From Clostridium neonatale (lineage in GTDB: Bacteria > Bacillota > Clostridia > Clostridiales > Clostridiaceae), in assembly GCF_001458595.1 (NCBI RefSeq), contig NZ_LN890328.1, positions 1,082,925 to 1,146,924 on the forward strand: a stretch of DNA of 64,000 nucleotides, written 5' to 3'. Shown here piece by piece: positions 1-9,376 of this stretch. The first letter of the stretch is position 1. Every line of letters starts with the position of its first letter. Made by a program: the position numbers and the translations under genes. Under the pieces are notes generated by a model, which saw only the letters and a program-made list of their open reading frames with translations, made no database searches and was not told the DNA's origin.

Positions 1-738
1 TTCTTTATAACCTATACCTTGCATTGACTGCATATGTGAAGTATACCCCATATTTTTAAGCTTTATACACTCATCAAGAAGTCCTCTTTCCATCATAATA
101 TCTACACGCTTATTAATTCTTTCATATAGCTTTTCACGATTCATAGTTAAAACATAATAATATATATCATAATTACTATTATAAAAATCATCTCCAGCAT
201 TGAAAGAACTAAACGGCTTTCCTGTAAGTTTAAATACTTCTAAAGCACGAATAACTCTTTTTCTGTTATTTGCATGTATTTCATTATAGCTTATAATATC
301 ACACTTTTTTAACATTTCATGTATATATTCATTGCCTTTTTCTATTGCTAGTTTCTCTAAATATTCTCTATATTCATCATCTTTTTCTGCCTCAGTAAAA
401 GTCATGTTACATGTTAATGAGTTTATGTAAAGACCTGTTCCTCCAACTATCATTGGTAATTTAGCTTTATTTAAAATCTCTTTAAGTGCTGTTTCACCAT
501 ATTCCTTAAAATCAGCAACTGAAAAAGGAATATCTGGATTTATAACATCTATTAAATAATGTTTTATTCCATCCATTTCTTCTTCACTTACTTTAGCAGA
601 ACCAATATCCATATGCTTATATATCTGCATTGAATCAGCTGAAATTATTTCTCCATTTAATTCTTTTGCAAGTCTTATTGAAAGCTCAGTTTTGCCTACA
701 GCTGTAGGTCCAGCGATAACTAATAATTTCTGTTTCAT
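1..738 (-). CDS. miaA: tRNA dimethylallyltransferase MiaA (3' end cut by window edge)
   Basis: MiaA transfers a dimethylallyl group to N6 of A37 in tRNAs reading UNN codons. The frame runs from an ATG at 738 to the left window edge without a stop, so about 246 N-terminal residues are present. It starts [18 protein letters not shown], the P-loop of the family (GPTAVGKT), followed by the [18 protein letters not shown] substrate segment and the MIVGGTGLY motif, all in the expected order. The ribosome-binding site is AAAGGATG. It lies 19 bp downstream of mutL on the same strand, as in the usual Firmicute mutS-mutL-miaA operon, and is presumably co-transcribed with mutL. The remaining C-terminal third lies outside the window. 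Confidence 0.96.
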   Translation of the reverse strand, partial: MKQKLLVIAGPTAVGKTELSIRLAKELNGEIISADSMQIYKHMDIGSAKVSEEEMDGIKHYLIDVINPDIPFSVADFKEYGETALKEILNKAKLPMIVGGTGLYINSLTCNMTFTEAEKDDEYREYLEKLAIEKGNEYIHEMLKKCDIISYNEIHANNRKRVIRALEVFKLTGKPFSSFNAGDDFYNSNYDIYYYVLTMNREKLYERINKRVDIMMERGLLDECIKLKNMGYTSHMQSMQGIGYKE

Positions 739-757
739 TATTACATCCTTTCATTTC

Positions 758-2743
758 TTATACTATTCGTCTGAATTTTTTATCTATATCTGTACTTGTA
801 AACTTAACTATTACAGGTCTTCCATGTGGACAATGAAATGGATCATCTATATATCTAAGTTCCTCAACTAGTTTAATCATTTCATTAAATTCTAACTTAT
901 CATTTCCTTTAACAGCAGCTTTACATGCTTTTGTAGCAATTGCATTATGCTTTACTTCACTTGTTTTTCCGTTACCTAAATTCTTTAAGTTATCAAGTAT
1001 TTCTAAGAATAGCTTTTTAGCATTAAGTCTCCCAAGAAAATAAGGAACTTCCTTTAATGCAAGTGATGTACCACCAAATTCTTCTAAAACAAAGCCTGCT
1101 TCTTTGAAAACTTTTATATTTTCTTCATAATATGAATAATCGTCTATTGTTAAGTCTATAATAGTTGGTACCATAAGAGGCTGAATTACTATATCACCAT
1201 TCTCAATTTCCTTTAAGTATTTTTCAAAAAGTATTTTTTCATGTGCTGCATGCTGATCTATCATATAAAGAGTACTGTCATATTCACCTAATATATAGGT
1301 CTTATTATATTGACCTATGATTGTTATAGGCGGAAACTTAGCAAATTTTACTTCATTAATAGTAGAGTTACTAACATTATTTATATTTTTAGATTCTTCA
1401 GAATATATATTTTCTTCTTTTTTTAAATCTATAGCTGTATATCCTTCACTACTTATATTGTTTTTTGAATCATATTTTTCATGAAAAGTAGTTTCTACTG
1501 GAAATTGTGCAGAGGCATAAGATTCTGAATTTGTTTTCAAATCAACCGGTATATTTATTTCTTCTTTAGGCTTTTCAGAAGATAAATTTACATTTAATAT
1601 CTTGCCACCATCCATTACTTCTTTAGCAATATTGCTTGCGATTTTAACTTTCTCTTCTTCTTCTTTTATTTTAAAAGCTATTTCTTCAAATGAAGGAATC
1701 TTAGAGGTTTCTTTAAAAGTTTCTTCTTCTTCTTTTATTGCAAAATCATCGAATACATCATTTTTAAGAGCTGTATGTACTGCATTAAATATTTTACCAA
1801 ATATCATTCTTTCATCATTGAATTTTATTTCTGCTTTTGTTGGATGTATATTAACATCTACATACTCAGGATATATTTCAATATATAAAATAAAGAATGG
1901 AAATTTATTTACCGTTGAAAATGATTTAAAAGCCTGCTCTACTGCAACTGCAAGAGACTTATTTTTTATATATCTTTTATTTACAAATGTGCTTTGATTA
2001 TTTCTTGAACCTCTTGCTATATCCTCTCTGCCTACATATCCATGTATAGTTACTAAATCTGAAGTATCTTCAAAATAAATAATATCTTCACTTATATTTC
2101 TACCATAGATAGTTCTTATAACATCTTTTATATCTCCGTTTCCAAAAGTATGTATTATTTTTTTACCATTATTATATAATTTTATACTTACATCTGGATT
2201 AGCAAGCGCAATTCTTGTAACTATATCATTAATAAGAGAACCTTCTTTAGATATTGTTTTTAAAAATTTCTTTCTTGCAGGTACATTGTAGAATAAATCA
2301 CGTACTTCTATTATCGTGCCTTTATTAATACCACATTCAGTTATATCAGATACTCCTCCACCTTCAATTGATATTTCATATCCAAATCCACTTTCTTCTT
2401 GCTTAGATTTTAAATTAACCTTAGATACAGATGCTATAGAAGGTAGTGCTTCCCCTCTAAATCCTAGTGTACTTATATTATATATATCTTCTGATTCTTT
2501 TATTTTACTTGTTGCATGAGGCAGAAATGCTTTAGTCATATCATCTTTATATATGCCATCGCCATCATCTATGACTCTAATTAAGGATATTCCACCTTCT
2601 TCAACTTCTATTAATATATTTTTAGCATTGGCATCTATTGAATTTTCAACTAACTCTTTTACCACAGAAGAAGGTCTTTCAACAACCTCCCCAGCTGCAA
2701 TCTTATTTGCTGTATCTTCACTTAAAATATTAATTCTTTTCAT
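758..2743 (-). CDS. mutL: DNA mismatch repair protein MutL
   Basis: MutL couples mismatch recognition by MutS to strand incision and removal. The 661-residue protein has an N-terminal GHKL ATPase (ENSIDAN at 33-39, then GFRGEAL), a lysine/glutamate-rich linker at about 340-470 and a C-terminal dimerisation domain. The C-terminal domain carries the metal-dependent endonuclease motif DQHAAHE (496-502), ACKAAV (606-611) and CPHGRP (638-643), so it is predicted to nick DNA itself, as expected in bacteria lacking MutH. The start has an AAAGGAGGATAAA ribosome-binding site. miaA follows 19 bp downstream. mutS is not adjacent but about 31.7 kb upstream, which is unusual for clostridia. Confidence 0.98.
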   Translation of the reverse strand: MKRINILSEDTANKIAAGEVVERPSSVVKELVENSIDANAKNILIEVEEGGISLIRVIDDGDGIYKDDMTKAFLPHATSKIKESEDIYNISTLGFRGEALPSIASVSKVNLKSKQEESGFGYEISIEGGGVSDITECGINKGTIIEVRDLFYNVPARKKFLKTISKEGSLINDIVTRIALANPDVSIKLYNNGKKIIHTFGNGDIKDVIRTIYGRNISEDIIYFEDTSDLVTIHGYVGREDIARGSRNNQSTFVNKRYIKNKSLAVAVEQAFKSFSTVNKFPFFILYIEIYPEYVDVNIHPTKAEIKFNDERMIFGKIFNAVHTALKNDVFDDFAIKEEEETFKETSKIPSFEEIAFKIKEEEEKVKIASNIAKEVMDGGKILNVNLSSEKPKEEINIPVDLKTNSESYASAQFPVETTFHEKYDSKNNISSEGYTAIDLKKEENIYSEESKNINNVSNSTINEVKFAKFPPITIIGQYNKTYILGEYDSTLYMIDQHAAHEKILFEKYLKEIENGDIVIQPLMVPTIIDLTIDDYSYYEENIKVFKEAGFVLEEFGGTSLALKEVPYFLGRLNAKKLFLEILDNLKNLGNGKTSEVKHNAIATKACKAAVKGNDKLEFNEMIKLVEELRYIDDPFHCPHGRPVIVKFTSTDIDKKFRRIV

Positions 2744-3168
2744 TTAATTTTATCCTCCTTTCCTCTAAAGCTTTTAGCTTATACACGTTTCTTAAGTAAA
2801 TCAATTTAAATATTATTTTATAATTTTAATACTAACTATTAATCGTATATTACAATATATAAATATTATTTTAAACATAATTATTAGAATATATTTTCAT
2901 TAGTAAATATTCTTTGTAATATTTGATTTGTATTATCAATTGTATTATATCTAATTTAAACGTCAATAACAAATTTAAGTTTTTAAGACCTATTAATATA
3001 GCTATTGAGCCAACTTATTCTCTAATTGGTATACAGTAATATAATTTTTCTGAGCATTAACAAGGGTACCTCCACAAAGAGAGATACCCTACAAATGTTA
3101 TTGCTTCAAAGGCCTATATGAAATTATTTTATATTCATAAAATAATTAATCAGTAACATCTATTGATT
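2744..3168. other. AT-rich intergenic region before mutL
   Basis: No open frame with coding character is seen. The right end holds hairpins that follow the choline-binding protein gene. The rest is very AT-rich and presumably contains the mutL-miaA promoter, but I could not pick a convincing -35/-10 pair. Confidence 0.6.
3063..3090 (-). terminator. Hairpin after the choline-binding protein gene
   Basis: AGGGTACCTC (3063-3072) pairs with GAGATACCCT (3081-3090) around an 8-base loop. A second, AT-only hairpin of 11 bp lies at 3122-3147, just after the stop codon. No clean U-run follows the first hairpin, so it is a probable but not textbook terminator for the operon 7407-3169. Confidence 0.5.
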
Positions 3169-4560
3169 TTATGCTAAACTACCATCAGAATTAAATATAT
3201 ATTTTTCTCCATTAATATATTTCTTTCCAGTAGTCATTATTCCGTTTATATTGAAATAATACTTCTTTCCATCAACAGTTACCCATTCATTTTTCTTCAT
3301 CTTACCAGTTGCATCATCTAGATAGCACCATCCATCACTTGACCAAGCCCATCCTGTTTTCATTTTTCCATTACTATCAGAATAATACCAATTTCCATCT
3401 TTTCTAAACCATCCAGTTTTTAAAGCTCCTGAAGGATCTGAGAAACAATACCATCCACCATTAATATAAAGCCAATCAGTTGCAAGAGCTCCATTATCTT
3501 TTAGGTAGTACCATTTATCTTTACTATATTTCCATGCTGATGTTGCCATAGAACCATCATTTTCAAAATAGTACCAATAATCACCTATTTTAATCCATGA
3601 TGTTGCAGCTTTACCATTTGCTTTAAAGTAATAGTTTTTGCCATTATAAGTTGCCCACTCAGATTTCAATGCAGCACCATCTGCACCAACATAATATTTA
3701 TCTTCACCATCTTCTATTAAAGTGTCAAATACTTGATAGCCTTCTTCTTTGTCAAAGTAGCATCTCTTACCATCAACAATCTGCCAGCCATTTTCCATAG
3801 CACCATCTATCCTATTGAAATAATAAGTTTTTCCATCAATTTTTTGAACACCTTTTAAGCTTATTCCATCTTCATCATAATAATATATATATCCATCTCT
3901 TTTCCCCCAGCCTTCATCATTATCAAATCTATCAAACACTTTGTCCCAAGCATCATCTACATCATCACTTTTATCATTTAATGAATCACTTAAATCTGAC
4001 AATGAATCGCTTAAATCACTTACAGTATCTTTGATTCCACCTATAGTTCCTTTAATATCACTTAATATTCCATCAATTTTACTTTCTATTGATTGAATTT
4101 TAGTTTCTATAATTTCTTTTATTAGTTCAAGTTTTTCAGTATCTAGATTATCTGCTTGTATATAAATTGGAGTTTTATTAGATTCATGTAATGCATACCC
4201 AAGGGCTCCCCCAACTACATATCCTTTTCCAATAACTTCACCGTCTGTATTTACTACTCCATATCCATATAAAGTAACTTCACTAATCTTATCACTTTTT
4301 ATTGGTATTGTTTTTTTCTGTGTCAAATCTATCTTAACAACAGTATCAATTTTATATTTTTTATCATATTGAGTTTTTAAATATGATTCTAAATCTGATT
4401 CTATCACTGATGTTAATTGATCCTCAGTATAAACAGAAGTACTTTCATTGCTACTTTCTGCTGCATATACTTGTTTATAAAATATAGTATTATAAGTCAC
4501 ACTGCTAATTGTTAATACGCTTAATAAAATTGCTATAGTTTTTTTACTTCTCTTTATCAT
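3169..4560 (-). CDS. Secreted choline-binding-repeat protein
   Basis: The 463-residue protein has a signal peptide (KKTIAILLSVLTISSVTYN), an N-terminal globular region to about residue 150, a Ser/Asp/Leu-rich coiled-coil linker (about 150-205) and roughly 12 C-terminal cell-wall-binding repeats (about 219-463). The repeats follow the pattern W-x-YY/F-x-x-x-x-G-x-M/A-x-T-G-W of the CW_binding_1 family, which binds choline-decorated teichoic acids. No catalytic domain is recognisable, so it is likely a structural or adhesive surface protein. It is the last gene of a three-gene operon. The upstream lipoprotein stop TAG lies just before its GAGG ribosome-binding site, suggesting translational coupling. 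The N-terminal domain matches no family I can name. Confidence 0.88.
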   Translation of the reverse strand: MIKRSKKTIAILLSVLTISSVTYNTIFYKQVYAAESSNESTSVYTEDQLTSVIESDLESYLKTQYDKKYKIDTVVKIDLTQKKTIPIKSDKISEVTLYGYGVVNTDGEVIGKGYVVGGALGYALHESNKTPIYIQADNLDTEKLELIKEIIETKIQSIESKIDGILSDIKGTIGGIKDTVSDLSDSLSDLSDSLNDKSDDVDDAWDKVFDRFDNDEGWGKRDGYIYYYDEDGISLKGVQKIDGKTYYFNRIDGAMENGWQIVDGKRCYFDKEEGYQVFDTLIEDGEDKYYVGADGAALKSEWATYNGKNYYFKANGKAATSWIKIGDYWYYFENDGSMATSAWKYSKDKWYYLKDNGALATDWLYINGGWYCFSDPSGALKTGWFRKDGNWYYSDSNGKMKTGWAWSSDGWCYLDDATGKMKKNEWVTVDGKKYYFNINGIMTTGKKYINGEKYIFNSDGSLA

Positions 4561-4571
4561 TTTTAATCCTC

Positions 4572-5081
4572 CTATTGATTTCCTAATCTGCTAATAGCTC
4601 TTTCTAAATTATCCATATGAACTTGAAATTCATCTAGTGTATCAGTGAAATCCTCTTTATTAACAGGACTATCATAAGAATCAATTCTATCTTTGGCATC
4701 ATCAACATTATCTTGAAGTTCATCAAGGTCATCTGAGATTTCATCAAATTTATCCTTTATTTCTTCACTTTTCCCTTCAAAATCTGCTCTATTTATAATA
4801 TCACTTAATTCATCAGCTTTTTCACTTACTTCATTTAAAATTCTTGTTGCGTCGCTATCAGCTTCATCTAATTTATCAGCTATTTCTGATGGCTTACTAT
4901 TTAATTTTTCAAGGAAATCTTGAATATCTTCATTATCATAAGCTTCATCTATTGATTCGCTTGATAATTCATCATCATCAGGCTTACTAAGTTTTGTTAC
5001 ATGATCATCCTCCATATTGCATCCTATAAATGACAAACTGGAAACAATTAATAATATTGATAATAAAAATTTTCCTTTCAT
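4572..5081 (-). CDS. Acidic coiled-coil lipoprotein
   Basis: The 169-residue product starts with a lipoprotein signal peptide (LLIVSSLSFIGC, lipobox FIGC, lipidation at about Cys21). The rest is almost entirely acidic heptad-like sequence (SDATRILNEVSEKADELSDI, DDLDELQDNVDDAKDRIDSY), so an outer-membrane-leaflet-anchored helical rod on the cell surface is predicted. It sits 25 bp after the YhgE-like gene and 11 bp before the choline-binding protein gene, all on one strand with strong ribosome-binding sites. Both neighbours also carry long coiled-coil segments, so the three may assemble together. No enzymatic function is visible. Confidence 0.82.
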   Translation of the reverse strand: MKGKFLLSILLIVSSLSFIGCNMEDDHVTKLSKPDDDELSSESIDEAYDNEDIQDFLEKLNSKPSEIADKLDEADSDATRILNEVSEKADELSDIINRADFEGKSEEIKDKFDEISDDLDELQDNVDDAKDRIDSYDSPVNKEDFTDTLDEFQVHMDNLERAISRLGNQ

Positions 5082-5106
5082 AATTTACACCTCTTTTAAA
5101 TAAAAA

Positions 5107-7407
5107 TTAGTGACCAACTATTCCACTTTCTCCTAGTCTTTTAGTAAAATAATTAATTTTATCATTTATAAATTTCTTTAATGTTGCTCCCAATATTATT
5201 GATACAATTGCAAATATTAAAAGAATAATAATGTCTTTAATTAAAATCTCATATACTATTCCCGCCATAATTTGTCTCATTCCTCCTATGGCATAAGTAA
5301 ATGGAAGGAACGGGAATAAGGTTCTGAAAAATTTAGGAGCAACTTCTATTGGGAAATTACCACCAGATCCTGCAACCTGCAATACTAATAATACTATTGC
5401 TATAACTTTTCCAACATTCCTAAATAGACTAGTTGCAGTATAAATTATTGTTATAAATACAAATGATACAAATACTGAGTAAAATAGAACCATGATTGGA
5501 TGTAAACAATAACTCTTTAATAATACAAGAGCTCCTCCAGTAGCTACAAGCGCTTGAAATACTCCTATAAATAAATATAAAAATAATCTTCCAAAATATC
5601 TTTCATAAGGTTTAATTTCAGTACCATCATCAAAATCTTTTGCATCTGTTGAAAGCAATGACGCCAATAATAATCCACCAACCCATAAGCATAATACTGT
5701 ATAAAACGGTGTGACAGTTGAACCATAATTAGGCCAAGGGAACAATCTATTATCTTCAAGTTCTACAGCGTTAGCTAAAAAATTACTTTGATCTTCATAT
5801 CCATTTGTGATAATATCTAATATTTCATCAAGTTTATCGTCATCATCATATTCTCTAAGCTTATCAGCCATTTTATGTAAATCTGCCTTCATATCAGGAA
5901 ATTTATCTTTTACTTTCATTAATTCGTCATTTGATAAATTTAATACGTTTCTTAATGTATTAGTCAGATCTTCAAGATCTGGGAGTGTATCTCTGCTTTG
6001 ATTAAGTACATATGATACATTATCTATAACATTATTTGCCTCATCAAAGGTTTTAGATACGCCATTTACAATTTCAGAATCATAACTATCTATTAAATCA
6101 CTAAGTAATGTATGCATTTCATCTACTACTTTTCTTGTATCAGTAAGTGATTGGGTATCTAATTTTTTACCATTTTCAATATCATCAAGATCAGCATCAA
6201 TTCTATTTGATAATATATTTAATTTATCTTCGATAAAGTCTAATCTATTAATAACATTATCTATTGTGTTACTTGTATCTTTTAAGTTTTTTTGAAGATC
6301 CTTTAACACCTGAGTTTGTTTTTTATATTCACTTTTTAGTTTTTCAATTTCTACTGAGGTTTGAGTTTCTTCATCATAAGAAGGTTTTGGTAATTCAATT
6401 TTACTTAATTTATTTATAAATTTTTTCATTGATTTTAGGTTTGATTTTAATTCCTGTACACTTTCAATGCTCGCTGAAGTAACATCAGCACCTGTTAATA
6501 GTGATTTTTTATAAACTTCAGGTATGATGTTTTCATCAATATTATTAAGTTCTATACTTAGATTATCTAATAATCTTTCTGATTCCACTAAATTCTCTTT
6601 TACAACAACAGAATCATCACTTAAATTACCTTCAATTGTATCTAAATTTTCTTTCATATTATCAATGAAAATATCAGTTGCATCTAGAGTGTCTGATATG
6701 CTTGGAATAAGTGACTCTAAATCATCATTCAGCTTAGAACCATTTACAGTCCCTTCAATAGAGGCATCTAAAATTGATTCTATTTCTGGCATGTTTTCGT
6801 CTAATTCATATACTGCGTCAACTATTCTTCTAAGTTCAGGTCTATTATTTTCAATATCAACTCCAATATCATTACATACTCTAATTATTATACCTGAAAT
6901 TGTTTTAGTTACATTTTCGCTAACTTGTTGTTTTAATGTTTTAACACCGGAATCGGTTATTTTAGGAGCAATTGCATTTTTCTTTTCATTTACAGTATAA
7001 ATGAGTTTAGGTTTTACTACTTTTTTTTCTGTCACTGAGATAACATCGCTTGAAAAGTCTTCTGGTATTTCTATCATTGCATAATATTTTTCTTTAATAA
7101 GTCCATCTTTAGCAGTTTCCTTATCAACAAATGTCCATCCGATTTTATCATTTTCTTTTAAATTATCAATTATTTTATTGCCCACATTTATTTCTTGATC
7201 ATGAAAGGTTGTCCCTTTATCCCCATTAACTACAGCAATTTTAATATTCGATGTGCTTTCACTTGCATAAGGATCCCAACATGCTTTTATATTCACTAAT
7301 GAATATAAGGAGGGAACTATCATAAGTCCAATAACTATGGTTGTTGCAATTACGTTTGTAAAAATATTTTTCATATCACGTTTAAAAATTCTTATCGCAT
7401 TCTTCAT
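5107..7407 (-). CDS. YhgE/Pip-family membrane protein
   Basis: The 766-residue protein has one N-terminal transmembrane helix (about 16-36), a long extracellular region (about 40-550) with an N-terminal alpha/beta part (IKIAVVNGDKGTTF) and extended coiled coils, and five to six C-terminal helices (about 565-745) like an ABC-2 permease. This is the layout of the YhgE/Pip family ('phage infection protein' of Lactococcus), which is related to the type VII secretion protein EsaA. It heads an operon with a coiled-coil lipoprotein and a choline-binding protein. The start has AGAGG 10 bases upstream and an extended -10 lies about 65 bp further up. The exact function is unknown; no type VII ATPase or WXG100 gene is seen in the window. 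Confidence 0.88.
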   Translation of the reverse strand: MKNAIRIFKRDMKNIFTNVIATTIVIGLMIVPSLYSLVNIKACWDPYASESTSNIKIAVVNGDKGTTFHDQEINVGNKIIDNLKENDKIGWTFVDKETAKDGLIKEKYYAMIEIPEDFSSDVISVTEKKVVKPKLIYTVNEKKNAIAPKITDSGVKTLKQQVSENVTKTISGIIIRVCNDIGVDIENNRPELRRIVDAVYELDENMPEIESILDASIEGTVNGSKLNDDLESLIPSISDTLDATDIFIDNMKENLDTIEGNLSDDSVVVKENLVESERLLDNLSIELNNIDENIIPEVYKKSLLTGADVTSASIESVQELKSNLKSMKKFINKLSKIELPKPSYDEETQTSVEIEKLKSEYKKQTQVLKDLQKNLKDTSNTIDNVINRLDFIEDKLNILSNRIDADLDDIENGKKLDTQSLTDTRKVVDEMHTLLSDLIDSYDSEIVNGVSKTFDEANNVIDNVSYVLNQSRDTLPDLEDLTNTLRNVLNLSNDELMKVKDKFPDMKADLHKMADKLREYDDDDKLDEILDIITNGYEDQSNFLANAVELEDNRLFPWPNYGSTVTPFYTVLCLWVGGLLLASLLSTDAKDFDDGTEIKPYERYFGRLFLYLFIGVFQALVATGGALVLLKSYCLHPIMVLFYSVFVSFVFITIIYTATSLFRNVGKVIAIVLLVLQVAGSGGNFPIEVAPKFFRTLFPFLPFTYAIGGMRQIMAGIVYEILIKDIIILLIFAIVSIILGATLKKFINDKINYFTKRLGESGIVGH

Positions 7408-7470
7408 ATCGTCTATACCTCTTCAAATTTTATCTAAGAACAATTATCAATCTAAACACAGTATAGAGTA

Positions 7471-7479
7471 ATTATATCA
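7471..7479 (-). promoter_or_regulatory. Extended -10 promoter of the yhgE-like operon
   Basis: On the minus strand this reads TGATATAAT, an extended -10 (TGnTATAAT), about 65 bp before the start codon at 7407. No good -35 is present at the usual distance, as is common for extended -10 promoters. Confidence 0.5.
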
Positions 7480-7583
7480 CTATTTAGAATATTTATGTCC
7501 CAATTTATTAAATGTTAAAATATACTCTAAACGTTTTACTGTATAATAAATAACGTGTTTTACAAAATTGATTAAAATAAAAA

Positions 7584-7624
7584 AACTGTAATCAGAAAAA
7601 CTTTTAAGTAATCTGATTACAGTT
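7584..7624 (-). terminator. Rho-independent terminator of the L,D-transpeptidase gene
   Basis: A perfect 13-bp stem, AACTGTAATCAGA (7584-7596) with TCTGATTACAGTT (7612-7624), is followed on the minus strand by a T-rich run. It lies 10 bp after the stop codon of the gene ending at 7635. Confidence 0.92.
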
Positions 7625-7634
7625 TCACAAAATA

Positions 7635-8876
7635 TTAATAATGTACTAATATTTTAGTTCCTGGTGATATATTGTCATATATTGTTTGAGCAACATTATA
7701 AGGTAAATTTACACATCCATGTGATCCATTTGTTTTATAAATCTCACCACCAAATTGCCATCTCCAGCTTGCATCATGAAGACCTATGCTATTGCCTATA
7801 AATGGCATCCAATAACTTACTGGTGATTCATAATCTTGTCCAATAAGCTTAGTGTCTCTTTGCTTAAAATTAAGTGAGTATACTCCGGTTGGAGTTGCAC
7901 ATCCTGATACTGATAAGTTTCCTGTAACTATATCACCTTGAGTTACTAAATACCCATTTTTATAATACCAAATATGTTGTTTTGTTATATCTACTTCTAC
8001 AAAAGTATTTCCTACATTGCTAAAATAAGATCCAGATGCATTTTGCTTGTATGCTGGGTGTTTAGATAATACTTCTCCATATTTAATGTGATCAATTAAA
8101 GCTTTTGTTTCGGCTGCACTATCTATAGACCAGCTATTATTATTTCCATTGCTACCGCCAGACACTACAATTGTTTTTCCAAGTTCTGTAGAATATATAT
8201 ATGCCATGTAGTCAACAAAGCCTTTTACTCTGCTTTCGTTAATTGTAACATTATTATTTCCATCAACTGAAATCCAGTCTTTTATTACAGAACCATCTAC
8301 ATATTTAGTTTTACCTGCAAAATTATATGTTATTTTAGTAGAAGCATACTTATTTAGTAATGCTAGAGTTGATTTCATACTTTCTGAATCACTTGTGAGT
8401 GTAGGTAATATATAACATCCCTCTTCTTCTAGATTTAAAGTCTTGTCTCCATTTTTAATTGCATTAACTATTTTTTCATATAAATAGTCTTTCACTACTT
8501 CATTACCTTGAACTTCTTTAACTATAACATACTTGTTATTTTCATATTCAAATCGGGCATTTTGTGCCTTTATAAGCACTTTTTGATTAACGCAATTTAA
8601 ATTATTTACACATTCTTTAAGAAGATTTTCATTAAAATATGCTACTTTATTTTCTTCATCAAATTTTAAATTAAAATCTGATCCTACAAGTTTTTCTTTA
8701 TAATCTCCTCTTTCTTCAAGTGTCAAAGTATAATCTTCAAAATTTGTTGAATCAAGTGTCTTAGCTAAAGCGATTGTCCCTTTACTCGTTAAAGCAAAAC
8801 ATACAATAAATAAAGTACAAGAAAAAATCATAAGACTTTTAAAAATTTTGCTGCTTTTAAATGATTCATATGTCAT
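7635..8876 (-). CDS. L,D-transpeptidase (YkuD domain) with N-terminal PG_binding_4-type domain
   Basis: L,D-transpeptidases make 3-3 peptide crosslinks in peptidoglycan or attach proteins to it. The 413-residue protein has a signal/anchor segment (about 13-35), a middle region resembling the PG_binding_4 module (LALLNKYASTKITYNFAGKT, DGSVIKDWIS) and a C-terminal YkuD domain (about 285-413). The catalytic motif NGSHGCVNLP is intact with nucleophile Cys388 and His386, and the GLHDASWR segment is also conserved. It is monocistronic with a strong terminator. The start has AGGGGGA as ribosome-binding site. It lies back to back with an M15 peptidase gene, in a neighbourhood of envelope genes. Confidence 0.95.
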   Translation of the reverse strand: MTYESFKSSKIFKSLMIFSCTLFIVCFALTSKGTIALAKTLDSTNFEDYTLTLEERGDYKEKLVGSDFNLKFDEENKVAYFNENLLKECVNNLNCVNQKVLIKAQNARFEYENNKYVIVKEVQGNEVVKDYLYEKIVNAIKNGDKTLNLEEEGCYILPTLTSDSESMKSTLALLNKYASTKITYNFAGKTKYVDGSVIKDWISVDGNNNVTINESRVKGFVDYMAYIYSTELGKTIVVSGGSNGNNNSWSIDSAAETKALIDHIKYGEVLSKHPAYKQNASGSYFSNVGNTFVEVDITKQHIWYYKNGYLVTQGDIVTGNLSVSGCATPTGVYSLNFKQRDTKLIGQDYESPVSYWMPFIGNSIGLHDASWRWQFGGEIYKTNGSHGCVNLPYNVAQTIYDNISPGTKILVHY

Positions 8877-9376
8877 CTTAAAGTCCCCCTATCACGTATT
8901 GTTTTTTAACATTTTATTCTTTGTACAGCCTCCTTTTAACATAAGTATAAAAGTAATTACATATCTATATTTTACAATAATTACCATATAAGTATATTAT
9001 ACTGTTATTTTATTAAAAAACAATATATATTTTCAAAATTGTAATTACGTTAATATTATAACATTAGAATCTATTTTTAACCAATAGTGTATATGTATGT
9101 TTTTGAAGACAGAAGAAGTTAAAAGTAACATAATCTTTTTGTTGTCTTCCAATTGTGCCAATAGGATATCTATTATCACATTAAATTATTTCTTTTTAGG
9201 TTATAGTCATTATTCTTGGTATTTTAAATTCACTGACAAACACAATTTATAAATATTTTAATTATACCTATTATTTTCGTAGTATTTAATTAATTTTCAA
9301 AATATATCTGATTTTTACCAATCACATATTTGTTAGATAAAAGGTTAAACTATCACTAAAATAATGATTTTTAAAG
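8877..9376. other. Divergent intergenic region, about 500 bp
   Basis: This separates the L,D-transpeptidase (minus) from the M15 peptidase (plus) and must carry both promoters. An imperfect inverted repeat, GAAGACAGAAGAAG (9105-9118) with CTTTTTGTTGTCTTC (about 9135-9149), stands out from otherwise featureless AT-rich sequence. It lacks a U-run, so it is more likely a regulatory or leader structure than a terminator. No small gene is seen. Confidence 0.45.

Noticed and set aside
1602..1997. 131-codon plus-strand frame inside mutL
   Set aside because: Antisense of the intact mutL reading frame; no domain and no ribosome-binding site.
6524..7000. 158-codon plus-strand frame inside the yhgE-like gene
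   Set aside because: Ser/Leu/Ile-rich antisense of the coiled-coil region with no ribosome-binding site.
5107..7407. Prophage origin suggested by the name 'phage infection protein'
   Set aside because: YhgE/Pip is a chromosomal membrane family; no phage structural, integrase or lysis genes are present in the window.
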